Shown piece after piece: positions 23,760-37,800 of a stretch of 64,000 bases of DNA. The stretch is from Xiphias gladius. Lineage: Eukaryota; Chordata; Actinopteri; Istiophoriformes; Xiphiidae. The stretch is taken from the NCBI RefSeq assembly GCF_016859285.1, contig NC_053419.1, forward strand, positions 12,023,501 to 12,087,500, in the 5' to 3' direction. The notes under the pieces were generated by a model, which did not search any database, was not told the DNA's origin, and saw only the letters and a list, made by a program, of their open reading frames with translations. Made by a program: the position numbers and the translations under genes. Numbering within the stretch: the first letter of the stretch is position 1; each line of letters opens with the position of its first letter.

Positions 23760-25690
23760 AGGGTCAAAAAGCTGTGCACATTATGGGAAGTGCACACAGA
23801 CAGCTCATGACAGACTGACTTCCGAATAACCTTCAAAATCAAAGCCGTTCAGTCAGTCTCACCACCACGGAAATAATGCAATAAAGTCAGGAAGAAGGAT
23901 TCATGAGTGAATGCAAAGCCCCATAGCATTTCTTCAGAAAAACTGGTTCAGATCGGAAGAGAAAAACCTGAACAAGGAGAGAATCCTCACCAAGAAGAGC
24001 AATGTTTTATCTTGAAGGTACAGTAAGCAGGCGGGCCAAAAATGAATTCAGGATATGACAGGACATCTTGGAAAAACATCACTGAGGAAGAACAGAAACT
24101 GCCAGTCATGTCTAGTGCTTCTCCTTCATGTTATATTTAGGTCAAAAGTACCCATCCCTTTCTTAAAATTCTTAGTATCTAAATATGGATCAAGAGCCAA
24201 GGTGATTTTTGAATCTTATGTTTTCATTCTTCCTCATACAGTACCAGTTTCCTGATATTTTGAGGATTATTCATGATTATTTATTATGTAAGAGTGAAGG
24301 TTCTATACAAGTAATTCTTTGCAAAGTCCAAATCACTGTAGACTGTATATCATGTTTGGAGCGCTGTTTTCAAACATAGTGTATATTGTACATTAATGTA
24401 ATACTCGTTTTAGGGTTTCAGAATGTTAATTCAGATAATGGGTAGATAGAGCTATTATTGAATTACTGTATTATATTATATATATATTCTAATATTCCAA
24501 AATGATAATTTCATGTTCACTCCTTCCAGTCACTTAACATTTACAAATGAGAGTTTGTTTACCTTGACTGCAGAGAGCCAAAGGTAGATGACAAGCTCAG
24601 TGAAGCCTATGGTTACTACAGTATATAGGAACAGTAAGGTGATGGCATAGAAATCTAACTTTACTGTCTGCAAACAAGCCTGTAGTTGCTTACTCATGAT
24701 GCCTTCTCACTGTACATACATCTGAGAGAATAGCTGAGAATGTTATATTTTATGAATATACAGTTACAAATGTCTTAATAAAATAGAGCCCATTGGAATC
24801 CAGTTACTCATCTGAAAAATGTTGAAAATTTTTATTATGAACTGAATAATTAGATTCCAATTTTTGACGCATAAAACAGTCCTAGGAGCAACCATCTTTC
24901 TCCAAAAGCTACAAAAAGTTACTACTCATTAATCCCTGATGGGAAATTCATCTTCTGAAATGGACCTTTCCTAAATAGGAGCAAGGGTCAGGCACAGTGC
25001 GTCACCTGAGGACTGACTCCAGTTCTGAGGCCAGTGTCTTCATAATCTTCAAAATATGTAACAATGATGTGTTTCCATACGAGAGAAAATGAAACACAAA
25101 TGCAAACATGGAGAATTTACAAACTCTACAAAAAAAAAAGGATCAGGTCAGAGACCTGAACCTCAGACTGTTCCGAAGCATTGGCGTTAACCACTAGCCC
25201 GTCATGTACCTGCAATAACAATCTGCGCAGACAGACAGTGGAAGGGGAACAGAGCTGTTCGAGACGGCGCAAGGGAGCAACTTAACTTCTTGTAAAAACT
25301 TGTACATATTTCCTCCCGCCCTGTAAATATAAAAAGTATTTTTCTAGTTGAAAGGTAAATGCTTATTTTTAATTAGGTTAGTGACATTTGCAGGCACTGG
25401 CAAATGAGTCACCAAGTAATTTTGTTTTCCCCTTATTTATTGAATTATGGTTTTATCATGCTTGCCTCATTTTACTGATGTACAAGTATTCCACCTATGG
25501 AAAAGAAGCATGGGTGTTTCAGAGATGACCAACTTGTATTAGGCAACACATGTACCTAAATATGCTGCCGACATACCCAGAACATTTTTAAAGAGACTTT
25601 ATTTACCTAATAGTCAGTACTTTAACGCTTGTCTCTTCATGTGCGCCATGTGTACAATGGTGACCCAAATAAAGCAAATGTATTTTTATG
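23760..25690 (+). other. pde6b: 3' UTR of pde6b
   Basis: AATAAA signals lie at 23880-23885, 24777-24782 and 25668-25673, so alternative 3' ends are likely. The furthest signal would leave about 0.7 kb to the end of convergent atp5me. The real end is not shown by the sequence. Confidence 0.55.
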
Positions 25691-26411
25691 AGGTATCTGA
25701 GTGAATTCATTATCTGTTATGTTGAAACTGAAACTAACTTACAAATTAAAATGACTGCATATTTATACTTGTAGTTTGGCCAGGGTTTGGTAACTCACTA
25801 TTCACTGATGGAGCATGGCCGCCATTTTATAAAACATCTCACCAGCTTAACTTATTTAAAAAAAAAAAAAAAAAAAAGACAAATTGTGTTTGCGAGTCAC
25901 ATGTAGCAACATGAAATGCAACAAACCTTTATTAGCCGTCTCTCGGCCATCACAATCATAATGCAATAGCATGTACTATATAATGTAGAGGTCATAATGA
26001 AGATTACAATATTACACAACACAAAAGAGTACTGAGGGAACACTTCTGTCCACACTGCACTTTCTACTACTGGTCCCTGACCCCAATCCGTGGATTGCTG
26101 CTAAACTAGGCCAGGATTACAACCATGCTTTCTCCCCAGGCTCATCTCCCACTGAAGGACAGGTACACACACACACCTACCTGCTGTAGTCACAAACTGT
26201 GTCTGCTACTGTGCGTTCTCTCTTTGCACTGCAACCAACTAACAAACTAAACCTGAATAATAACTCTAAAAAGTAACTAGTTTTGAAAAAAGGACTGTCT
26301 TAATTAGATGATATTAACTGGTTTGATGTATTTTCTTTTTTTTTAGTATAGAGTTAAACCCCCACCAAAAACCACAAGTGACACAAGAACATTACATGTA
26401 ATACATTTTTT

Positions 26412-26417
26412 TTTATT
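26412..26417 (-). terminator. Polyadenylation signal of atp5me
   Basis: The minus strand reads AATAAA about 37 bases after the atp5me stop codon, a normal distance for a short mRNA. Confidence 0.7.
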
Positions 26418-26453
26418 GAGTTTAACACATAACAACACAGGTCCAGAGATAAT

Positions 26454-28687
26454 TCATTTGAGGATGGTGTCTGAATTTGCTGCAGAGAGAAGAGAAAACA
26501 AGATGGGAAATATGTAAATAAGACATTTTTCAGATATAAAATGTGTGATGTCTCATTAACAGAACCAACAATGAGGGCTGTCTTTGTGTGACAGATGAGT
26601 GGAAAGACAGGAACAAAGAGTGTGTGTCTTTGCTACCTTCAGACAGTTGTTTATAGATGCGCTCCTGCTCCTCTCTTGCCTTCTTCTCTGCCTCCTCAAC
26701 CTTCCTCTCCTCCTCAGCAATGGGCTTTAGGTAGTCTGAACAAGAATATCACCACAGTTAGTGATTATTTCAAAACAAACACTGAATATTTTTATTTCAG
26801 CTTGATGCAGTGTGCAAAATATCCTAACGAAAACTGGGGGTGTCCAGTGTCATGTGCACATCTTACAGGTAGAAGTACGTATATTTACAATATACTTTTA
26901 GATTAATATATACTTTACAGTTCAGAGCAGGCCTATGTTAGCCAGTCACTCCGACTAACTATACATCAATATCAGAAAATTAAACATACTATATCCCATG
27001 GAAAAAACACCCACCATTTTTTAAAAAGTTTAAAATGTTCTGAAATTACCCCGACCACAAAAAAAAAGTCCTGATGCATTTTCCTTTTTTAAAATTTTTG
27101 TTTTGATATAAGGACTGTTTAAGGGATTGCAATTTAATACTTTGGCTAATTATTTATTTTAAAGATGGGTTGGCACTGGCTTTTGTTTATACGACTTTAA
27201 AGACTTCGACACAAACAGAGCAGCAGAGGTTAGATATTCTGATAAACCCAAATTTATAGTTTGCACAACTATAACCGGTGGCACCAACATGCATATAAAC
27301 TTCACAATATGGAGAAATACCCAATAATGTGTTTAATTTATAGACCCCCTAAAAATCTGATTCAGGGGTTCAGAGGCCTGACAACCCCTGTATATGAGAC
27401 AAAGGTTTTATGTTCATGGTGATCTTGCTTTGGGAAGTAGCCTTAGTATTTAATTTGAATTCTAGTCTTTTCAGTATCTGCTTGCCACATAGCTTTAAAT
27501 GGTAAAGTAACAGAAGACAGAAAAAGCAGATGTAAACAGATCTCACTGTTGTGCGTGTTGCATTACAGCACTGCAACTTTATAGTGGGCCTTTTTCTCAG
27601 GAGACAATTTGACTTGCCAGAGTAGGAACAGCACACGTGTTGGTACTAACTTTAATGAGTAACCGTGAACCAACATGCACAACACCAGGCCCCTGAAACC
27701 ATAGCAGCTAAATGGAATTCAGCCACCATTCATTTTATCATTTACACCTGTATTTTTCCTACTGTTACATATCCACATGTCTTATGTCTTAAATGATCTT
27801 ATCTTATGATATGGAAGGGTCATCCAAAAAAACCGTTTAAAAATCATACTTGGGGAACTTTTTGTCCCTTTGTTAAGCTGCCTTCTTAAGCTTGGACATT
27901 GACAGAAACAATCGCTGACAACTTACCAAACCTCTGTTTGCCATAGAGGACGCCGAGCAGCAGAGCAGACCACCTCGCCGTCTGAAATACAGTGAATCAC
28001 TTGTGTTTACTGGTAAAAACAACTACGACTAACAAGCTACCTGTGTGCGCTGGGACATGTCAGTAAGATGAGCTGTCCATAGTTATTTTACTTACTTGCT
28101 TACTCATCCACTGCGATACTTCGCTGCTCTGACTTATCACTTTTAAACAGTACTACATTTCTGATTTTTCTGCAGTTCTGATTTGAACAATACTCAGGAT
28201 GTGGTCACCGTTTAACAAACTAACGCCAGATAACTGTACACAAACCAGGCTGTGTTAGCAGTGACTGGGGCGAAGTTCAGCTTTACTCTGACCTTTCTGC
28301 TAACGTGGTTTAACGCGAGCTGACTATATCCTGACTGAAATGACACACTGGGCTTATTGCAGCACTACAAATGGTAATGATAATGATAATCACGAATTTC
28401 AGATCCGACAGACGTGGAAGACCCAGGTTTTCCAGCTGTTATTGCATGTGCGGTTCACCTGTAACGCCTCTCAATGTCACTGCTAGCCATCGCTAGCTAG
28501 CATGCTAAAACAAAAACTAACAATGACGGCTAGTTATCCGCTAGCTGCACATCTTGAGATGACAGCTGTAGTTTTATTTTGCACACTTTCCTCTAAATTT
28601 ACTAAATCCTATTTATAAGACAACTTTAGGTCAAATAATCTGCGTTATTACCTTGATAAGCGGCGACACTGCGACTGGAGGAACCAT
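26454..28687 (-). CDS. atp5me: ATP synthase membrane subunit e, mitochondrial
   Basis: Small inner-membrane subunit of the Fo part of ATP synthase; subunits e and g stabilise enzyme dimers that shape cristae. Minus-strand coding exons are 28687-28652, 27981-27927, 26735-26637 and 26479-26454, with GT-AG introns and agreeing phases. The product has 71 aa (human 69). It begins MVPPVAVSPLIK, almost the human start. A membrane helix (WSALLLGVLYG, about 16-26) holds the small-residue face used in e-g packing. The DYLKPIAEEER segment leads into a charged coiled-coil tail that ends DTILK. The second intron is about 1.2 kb. It is tail-to-tail with pde6b, as in human 4p16.3. Its start lies in a relatively GC-rich stretch near 28.65-28.72 kb, which suits a housekeeping promoter. 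Confidence 0.95.
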
Positions 28688-28719
28688 CGTGAGACGAAAA
28701 AGTGACTTCCGGGAAGAGC

Positions 28720-29920
28720 GGAAATATTTTTTTTAAATCTTTTTTTCTTGACAAAACCAGTGGGGCTAAATCCTACTTTTATGCAAACTTCATTTTGCAC
28801 AATTTAAAATTTCATTTTTTTCCTCCTTTTCTTCCTTCTTTATTCTGCAAACAAAGGACTGAGAAAACAGAAAAAAAAACACAATTTCAGAGTGGAATAA
28901 CCAGCTTTACGAGGTATTGATGATTACACAGCTAGCAAGTAAATGTACAATTAGCAAATGAAATGAATAGATAAGAAGTCGTTAGTTATTGTAGTTATTG
29001 TTAGTTATTATAAGGAGTTTACAACTAACCACATACTTGTCGTTCACAAGAACTACCAACATGGATTATTTTTTATTTAGGGTGATGAAACTAATTTAGT
29101 TTTGCAACTGGGCCTTTTTATACATCAATAGCAACTTAATATCAAGTGTATATTACTCATATAAGGTGAAATACTGCAAGACACTTAAACAAGAGAGTAA
29201 GTAGGCTATGATCAGTTACTTTGACTTACTCTATACAACATTCCTGTTCATGTTTCACAGTAGAATGAATCAGTTTTTATACAGGACACTTTTATACGGT
29301 CATATCAAAGCCGTGCACTTTTAGGAAGTCTGACCCCTTTGGAAACAGCACAAATCGGGGCACTGTCCAATTCTGAGCCGCTTATTCATTTTTTGTTTTC
29401 TCTGCTTATTGGCACTCTGGAATTACTTCATCATGTGATGCTCACGTGATTAATTTAGTCAGTGTTTTCTGCTGCCATTCCAGGGTTGTGATATAACATG
29501 GCTCCCAGCTCACCTGTGTCATTTTGGTTGGAAACAAGTAGGTGTTAAATTAGAAATTTAAATTAAATTTTGTTGTAGTTCTTATGGCTGCCACTAGATG
29601 TTACTGGTTCCTTTCTTGCACAAAAACTGCACAGAAAAGGCCATTATGAAGAGTGGAAAGCCAATTAGGATTTACCCGTGCACACATCACACACCTGCAC
29701 ACATATCCCTCAAGCTTACAAGCATCATACAACACTTTATTATGCATGTTGGTGACAGACGTGTTTAACTAATGCTGCTCTTTATGGAAAAGTAGCACTC
29801 CCTTTATGGCGGATAGGATAAACAAAGATTTGTAGAGAAAAATCAAAAACACTTTTTTTTTTTTCAAAAATTGTATGTATGTCATAACTTTATGTACAGA
29901 CACATTGGCACTAAAACAGT
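28720..29920. other. Spacer between atp5me and fyb1
   Basis: AT-rich DNA with no coding exon recognised. By comparison with human synteny, the junction between a 4p16-like block and a 5p-like block should lie here. Confidence 0.45.
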
Positions 29921-29922
29921 TG

Positions 29923-30496
29923 TTTATTCTACATGTTAAAAAGCTGAAACAAAGAAACAATATCATATTATGGACAGTAGTTAATGACAAAATAGCAAGT
30001 AATGTTTATAACTTTCATTTAAACATGCTGCTAGTCTTATAATATTGCATACATTTTAAGTCAGAGCTGTGGAGTGTCTAAAAGCAGTGCAAGAGAGGGG
30101 AAAAAACAGACATAAATATAAAAACAGAAACATGCAAATACTGTTGATCTAACAAAAGTTTCCCACCGTGCCAAGATGTAGCAAGTAATATAATCACAAT
30201 AAATAGTTTTGTTTTGTTTGTTTGTTTGTTTTGAAGAGAATATTTTTTGAAATGAATACATTGTTCAAAGGACTTCGAAGCCAGCCTGGTTCCAGATCTC
30301 TGAATTTCTGCCCACATGTCCAAATTTTTTCACCAATTCAAATATTGATTAATAAATAATGAAGTGAAAATGAAATGAAAATTCAGTCTGATTATCAGGC
30401 TAACTCAAAGCAACTCCCAGTGTATATCATCAATAAACATAATAAATAACATGAACAATATCAGTGTAAAACAATTAATCCAGTGCTGGATGTTTC
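29923..30496 (-). other. fyb1: Probable 3' UTR of fyb1
   Basis: It follows the stop codon at 30497-30499 on the minus strand. An AATAAA signal is readable on that strand at 29923-29928. The stretch is AT-rich with homopolymer runs. Confidence 0.45.
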
Positions 30497-31762
30497 TCAA
30501 TCGTTGTCATAGATGCAATCTGAAAAAAAAAAAAAAATAATAATATTGATAAAACATTTTTTAACTGCGTGTAAATCTATTCATGAAATAATAAAGACGA
30601 ATTAAACATACCATCTCCAATATCATCGTAGATATCACCGTCGCTGTAAACAAAAGCAAAACGATCAGTACAGACAGCATGTTGTTAAGTCTCTTTCTTA
30701 GTCTGTGTGTGTATGAATGTGTGAATGTTTGTGGTACTTACTCCATAGCAATGTGGCTGGTGGAAACATAACCAACTGTTATAGACAGACACAGAGATTT
30801 TAGAGGTGGATGGTTCAGTTTTGTAGTGCAAAGAATGAAAAAGCAGTGGTGTAAGGAATCCTACATGTACTGATTAATAATCAAACATACAGATGATACT
30901 CACACTTGCCCTCCTCGTTCCGACAGATCAATTTGTTGTCCACGGCTTTAACAATGACGTCAAGTTTCTCCCCTGCTTTGACTGGCAGCTCTTTCCCACT
31001 CCACTTCTTATTAGTGAGTGTGTCGACGATGGTCACCTGGTACAACACCTGTATCTCCCCATCATACTGAAATAGATTGAATACGATATTCTCAATTTTT
31101 AAGTTTGCGACTGTGAATACATTTTTATTTTACATTATTAGTAGCATGTTTGTCATTTTAAGGGCTTAAGTTTAGCTTTATTTTGTCACACTCAGTATTG
31201 TAATGAAATGCATTTAAAATGACTTTTGTTATTTTGAGTGTCAAAGCCCTCCCAAAATGTTCTGATAAATTCACATTAGGAGGTTTCTCAGACTTAGAAG
31301 ATTGGATCGAAAAGCATGATAAACATATTAGAGAGACAGACTTTAAACTTTTTCCTGAAGTCCTTTTCTTCTTTCTCAAACTTTTTCTGCTTCTTTGGGA
31401 CCATCTCTTCAGTCTTGCTTTTGCCTTTCAGGATTGGAAAGCTGGACAGAAACATAATAAGTGAGAGGACAAAACCTAAGCAGTAAAAACTCTAGTAAAA
31501 TATATTCATGGTTTAAACCATGAATCTAAACAGAAGGACACTATTGTAAGATTATTATGTTTTGAGACTGATGTAATTGTACCTGCTGATTGGCGGAGGT
31601 GAGGACAAATTTTGAGAGTCAACATCATCGTATATCTCCTCATCGATTGCTGCCCCTGGCTCATCTGTGGTCATATTTGGAAACAGACAGTGAGGTAAAA
31701 TGGCATCAACATGCACCTGACACCTGACATTATCATGCATTCAGAGTGGACACATTTTAATC

Positions 31763-31801
<39 letters not shown>

Positions 31802-34800
31802 CAAAAATGGATTGTCAGTTGTAAAGGATATGAAGAGGAGGTGTTGGGCAACTCACACATTGGCTAGTGAAACTACAAAGTTGATGTAAAAGCATAGGCC
31901 CAGACCTAATTTAAAGTCATGAATGGATTTAGACCAGTACAAACATTTCTTTTTAGAGATAAAATGCAAATTGTCAAGAGAGCGTCCTTTAAAGTGAGAC
32001 TGTGTGACTTGCTGAGCACCAGACACCGTGGTCACAAGCTACAATGACAGTATAATGGTAAATGCTAAAATGTAGTGTAACTAAATCACAAAAAGAGAAG
32101 AGTCATAAAGTCAGCAAAGTGGCTCACTAATGCCAGTTTTACAACAATATCTATCTAAACTTTGCTAACATTAGCTAACATGAGCCAGTATGAGCTGCTG
32201 GTCATGCCTAACCAAATGAAGCTGTAGCTGCCAAACTTCTCTGTGTATGGCCAAATGCCAGTTTCATAATGGAAGGTGGACCTTGCTCAAGGGCACCTTT
32301 AACATACGCACAGGGTAAGTTTTCCTATAGTCAATCTGGAGATTCACACCAGTACGTCTTTACTTTGTTTTCAATTGACCAAAAGGCCAAAAGAAAAACT
32401 AAGGAAGGAAAAAATCTTTTTTTGATTAAATATCCATTCAGCACATGAAGTGTTGTCACAGTGAGTGATACCTGAATTCCCCTCTGCAGTAAACTGGCTG
32501 GGTGGAGGCACTCTGGCACAATAGAAAAAAAAATATTAAAATGTTACATTATTTATATCATTAAAATGTCATCAATTAAAAGTAAGTTAATATGATTCAA
32601 AGCAGCCTAAATTAGTATTAATATTCATGAATTACAACACAATATTGTAATTAGTATACTTGTTAAAACGTGCTTTTGACAGTGTTAGCAGATAATGCCT
32701 TACTTTTCTGATAAGGTCAACAGTCGTACATCAGTTAAAGGCATGCAAATAACTCCAGAAGATTAGTAAAATCACAGATAATCAACCGTACTGATTGTAA
32801 TCACAGAAACAACACTGTTAGATTTCAGCCTCTCAGACTGTTCATGCAATAGTCAATTTGTAAATTTAAGTCCTTCAGTATTATTCAGACGGAGGTGAAG
32901 TCATTGATCTGATGCTGATCTGCGGAGAAAATCAGGCTACTTCATCCAAGAGAAACTGTTCAGATATCAGAAGGAGAGTGATGGCTGAAAGATTAGGGAT
33001 TAACAACAGTGGACAGTAGATCTGTGATCAGTCTTACTACTTAGTGTATTTTACACTTTAGTGCTGGTAGGACGTCTGTTCCGCTCAAACATCCACAGGA
33101 AGCCACGGGACTTCGTAGGATAAGAGCTGGTGTCCAGGGGACTAGAGAGTCAACCAAGGATGAAAAGACTTCTTTTTCTTTTTCTGTGTCATTTTTTAAT
33201 CTCTCCTGTGTACCTTTTCCCATTTAGCATTAATAGTCAGCATTTAATGAGTATAAAAGAGTTTATTCTCCATCTGCCGATTGCTTGTAAATCGACAAAC
33301 AGTTCCCACCTGACTTCCAGGTTTGGATCAACAACATCATCATATATTTCTCCTCCCTCTCCTGGTAGTGGGGGTAGGACAACTACAAGACAAAAACAAA
33401 TACATATTTTAATTGGTGACATCTTTTATCTCAGTAACACAACCTTGACATTAATTGATTGCAAAGATTGTAACTGAATATAATGAAATGAAATATATTA
33501 TTGTAAGATTAAAAGCATACCTCCGGGTCCTGTGATCCCACTATAGAGAGAAAAGAATTGGTAATATAAACATTAAATACTGGCCAATTTAGTGATCTTT
33601 CATTTCTCAAAATTAAGTTGAGAAGTGTTACACAAGGTGACCAATTGAATGAATCGTTACTACAAACAAGATTCAAATGGGCTGAAATTCATAATGTTAC
33701 AATTAAATTGAACTTGTTTGATTATTTCTGCAATGTAAATTAGTTCACTTCAAAGCAATAGTTCAACATTTCTGGGAATATGCTTATTTGCTTTACTTAT
33801 TTGCATAACTAGCTGCACAATGAATAGAAAGACATATGAATGGTATCAATTTTCTCATCTAACTCTTGGCAAGAAAACAAATTAATGTATTTTCTAAACT
33901 GTTGAACTTTTGCTTCATGATTCCTTTAAGAAATTGCAACTATGAAGCTTTCTGAATATGTTAGAACTTTTATTTCATGGCTTTGGCTGGCCTGGCGACT
34001 CATTGGGACTACAGTATCCATTAGGCTCATGGGCATGGTTGTATTTTCTGCCATTCAATGCACCTGACAGAAAAAAATTTGAGTTGTCAATAAAAAAAGT
34101 GAAATCTTAACAACTAATGCATGTTTCCATGTTAACACTTGTCGTTTATTAATGGCAGTTTACAAGGAGAACATATACTTCCCATTTCACTTCTCCCCAT
34201 TCTTACAAAAGTGCAACTAACAGCTGTGAAGTAAGAATATATAGTTTCACATAACTGGCACCTGTTATCAGAAGAGACAATATCGATGTCATCATAGACC
34301 TCAGGGTCGTATGCCTGCTGAGCTTGACGATTCTTCAGTGTGTTAAAGTCCATTTCCACGGAGGTGGTTTTTACATAACCAACTGTTGGAAACAAAGATC
34401 AAAATGAAATATTTATTTAACTTATTGTTCTTAATTAGGATTCTTGGCATAATTGTTTGCTGGACTAATATAGGGGAAATGACGGTTGGACAGCTGAAAG
34501 ATGATAAACCGGGGCAAAGATATTGGAAGAAAAAGAGACAGATTAGGGATAAATATGTGAACGTACTGGATCCATCCTGCGTCCGTCCCAACCATTTTCC
34601 CTCTGGGTTGCCCTGCACACGGATGATGTCCAGGCGGTCTCCCAGCTTCAGACCAAGGTCGGTTTTACTGCTTCTGCAGTCCACACGAGCTTTCCCCTGA
34701 TGGATGACCTCCAGTGGGCCAACCAACTAACGCACACAGACACGCACAAACATATATGAAAATGTACACAGAAAAAAAACTTAATCTATTAAATTTATTT

Positions 34801-37800
34801 ATGACATGGCTTTAAGAGACAGACAAGGTATATTCTTTAGACTGGGCAAGATCTTCATGGGTGTGCAGGTACGCAACATAATGGATATAACAGGTTTTCT
34901 GAAAATATGTCTGTACTGTAACTTTGAAGCTGGAGCCTGGAGATGGTTACTTTAGCTTAGCTTGGCATGAAGACTGGGAATGGGGGGGGGGGGGCTAGCC
35001 TGGCTCTGATCAAAGGTAACAAATGTGCCTACAGACACCTCTAAAGCTCACAAAATAACACATTATATGTCATTTGTTTAATCTATACAAAAACATAAGT
35101 GTGCCTTGTGGTTTTATGGGGGGTTATATACTGGTGTGTTTCTTCTTTATTTTCAGTAAGTCAGTAGCCTCTGTGCCTGGCAAAGAAATAGTCCAGCAAA
35201 TAACCCACACAACATAGGTGTTAAGCTAACATCACCTGGCTCTAACTTCATATTTAACATACAGACGTGAGTTGTTTTGTTTTGGCTTTTGTATGGATTA
35301 AACAAATCAGATACTTATTGAACTTTTAGGGGCCAGTAAGGAGCCGGGCTAAATGTTCCCTCCTATTTCCGGTCTTTATGCTCAGCTAAGCTAACCGTCA
35401 CCCAGCAGGTTTAGCTGAGAGTTCCAGTCTTGTTCCACTCACTTTGAATTTCTTTCTGGCATCTTGTTCCTTCTTCTCACGTTCCTTCTGCTCCTTCCTC
35501 TCAGCCTCCAGTCGTTTTTTCTCCTCCTTCTCGTCTTTCTCTTTCTTCTTCTCTTGTTTTTGTTCAGCCGCTTCCCTTTAGAGAGACAGGGAGAGAGAGA
35601 GAAAGAGCATTGAGGTTGATAGAAAAACAACTGCACTTATAAGAAGCGGCTTATGCTGACTCTTTGAAGATTACAAAACTACAAAATACCAATGTTCATG
35701 CAGTACAAGCATAAAAATATAAAGATTATTTATTTATTGATGTTTTTTTTAATTACTGCCACATAGCATTTTAGCCTAAGTTTATTTGCAACAGATGTCC
35801 CTTGATGGGCTTTTCAAAACTAATTTTCTAAAGCAACACACCTGCTGAACCATGACTACATACCTGATCTCCTCTAACAAAATGTTGAATTTAAAATGAT
35901 CTCACCAATTTTGTTTGCCTGAACAGACAAAGGAAAGTTTAAAAGGAAGCTTATCTGCCTCCGTATTTTCATGGATCTAAAGTACATAGGCGTGAGACTG
36001 AATAAGTTCTTGTAGTGTTGCAAAACAACCAGCAGAGCATAGTGTTAGTAGTAATGTTAAACAAAGCTGAACCAGGACTGAAACCAATACTGAAGCAATA
36101 CATTTGTATACATGTTTACAAAATTAAAATCAGTGAGGACAAAAGCAAAGTCCAGGACCAGCCTCAGTAAATAAATCTCCAATTTTATTTACTGAGGTTG
36201 GTCCTGATGCTAACAAATAGTTTTGAATGCTTAAATAATCATTTTCAATTTAAACTGGATTTATCAATTTAGCAGAATCAGTAAAGTGTGTGATAAACAG
36301 GTAAAGGTTTAATGTGCAACATTCTCACCATCGTTCATCAAGATCCTCATACATCTCTCCATCATCGTTATCAATTTCCTCCTGGACAGAGAAGACGGAA
36401 GTAGAAAAAGCAATTAAAACCTGGAATTAGTTTGGTGTGTATCTTTCATACATCATACAACACATGCTGTATGTGCTCCACACCTTTGTAGACCCATGTA
36501 AAAACATATTTTTGCTGTTGATATTTCATTTTCACCATTGAGGACATAAACGCACTAATCCTAACATTTTCCATCTGATTTACACATCCGTGTTATTGTG
36601 CTCTAAGGTCAATCTAATATACACCTGCATGTGCTCCAAACATACACTTTAATTTATCCTACAATGACTGCACCTGTCTATTCCTATTTACTTATTGTAA
36701 ATAACTCACTATGCTGCTGCAGTGTCCATATTCTACGGAGTTTATCAGTCACGTGTCTTTAAGTGAACACATCCTTGTCCCAATCTGTGCGTGTGTCTGC
36801 ATCTGCAGACAGCACATGCATGCAAATCTGAATTTATGTAAATGAAAGTAATTGATCATGTCTCACCTTTGCCCTCTGACTTGGGTGACCTGCACAGCAG
36901 AAACAATGAATCATGATTTTTCAAAACTGCATTATGTAAACCAACATTTATGTGTTAAGTTTCATACAAAGAGAACTAAACTAGACTGTCTAGACAACTA
37001 TGGACAGGAACTGCGGTTTTAGCCAAGTATCATATGCAAATACTCAAAATAACCATCCCCAAGTTACGTGGCAGTCATGGTGCATTACATTTGACCAAAT
37101 AGTGAATAGTTACTGAACCTGTGGATGGTGGTAGAGGTGGAGGAGAGCAGTTCAGTTCATCAACATCATCATAGAACTCCTCTTGCTGGATCCTGAAAAG
37201 CACAGTCAGGATTGACCTTTCGTTAAGTGGAGTTGCTTTATCCAGGAAATATAAACAGTACATATATCATTTTTAAGTGTGTTTGTGTTTGTGCCCGTGC
37301 AGGAATGTGTAACTTACATGGATCCAGGGTGTCTTGGGGGCAGACTGGGGAGGGCAGACTGTGGGGGTGGAGTAGGGGCCACATGGTTGCTGTGGTTACT
37401 GAGATGAGAGGACTGAGTTGTTGGGATGATGGGTTTCTTAAAGGTGCTGGGACCTGTAACAGAAACCGATGGTGTTAAAATAGAGAAGTTGAAGTGTTTT
37501 TGTCAGGGCCCTGTCTCACATTTGTACTGTATTTATAGATAAATAAATGGCTAGTTCCCCACACAAAACAAAAAAAATAAAAACAAGTCAGACAGGTCAT
37601 AACAATCGATATGCCAATGTAAAAATACTCAATTATGAATAAAGGTCTTGCATTCAAAATCAAACTTGCAAAAAATTATCAGCAAAATGTTCCTTAAAAG
37701 CATCAAAAGGGAAAGTGTTCATTATGGAGCTGAATCGCTCCTGTCAGTGTTATATATTATATTATTCGATTATTGTGTGGTGCATTAATGTGTAAGCAGC

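Noticed and set aside
33985-34070. Extra fyb1 exon after an acceptor-like TTTCTGTCAG
   Set aside because: Read in the phase required by the preceding exon it stops after about a dozen codons, has no clear donor, and the flanking exons join in frame without it.
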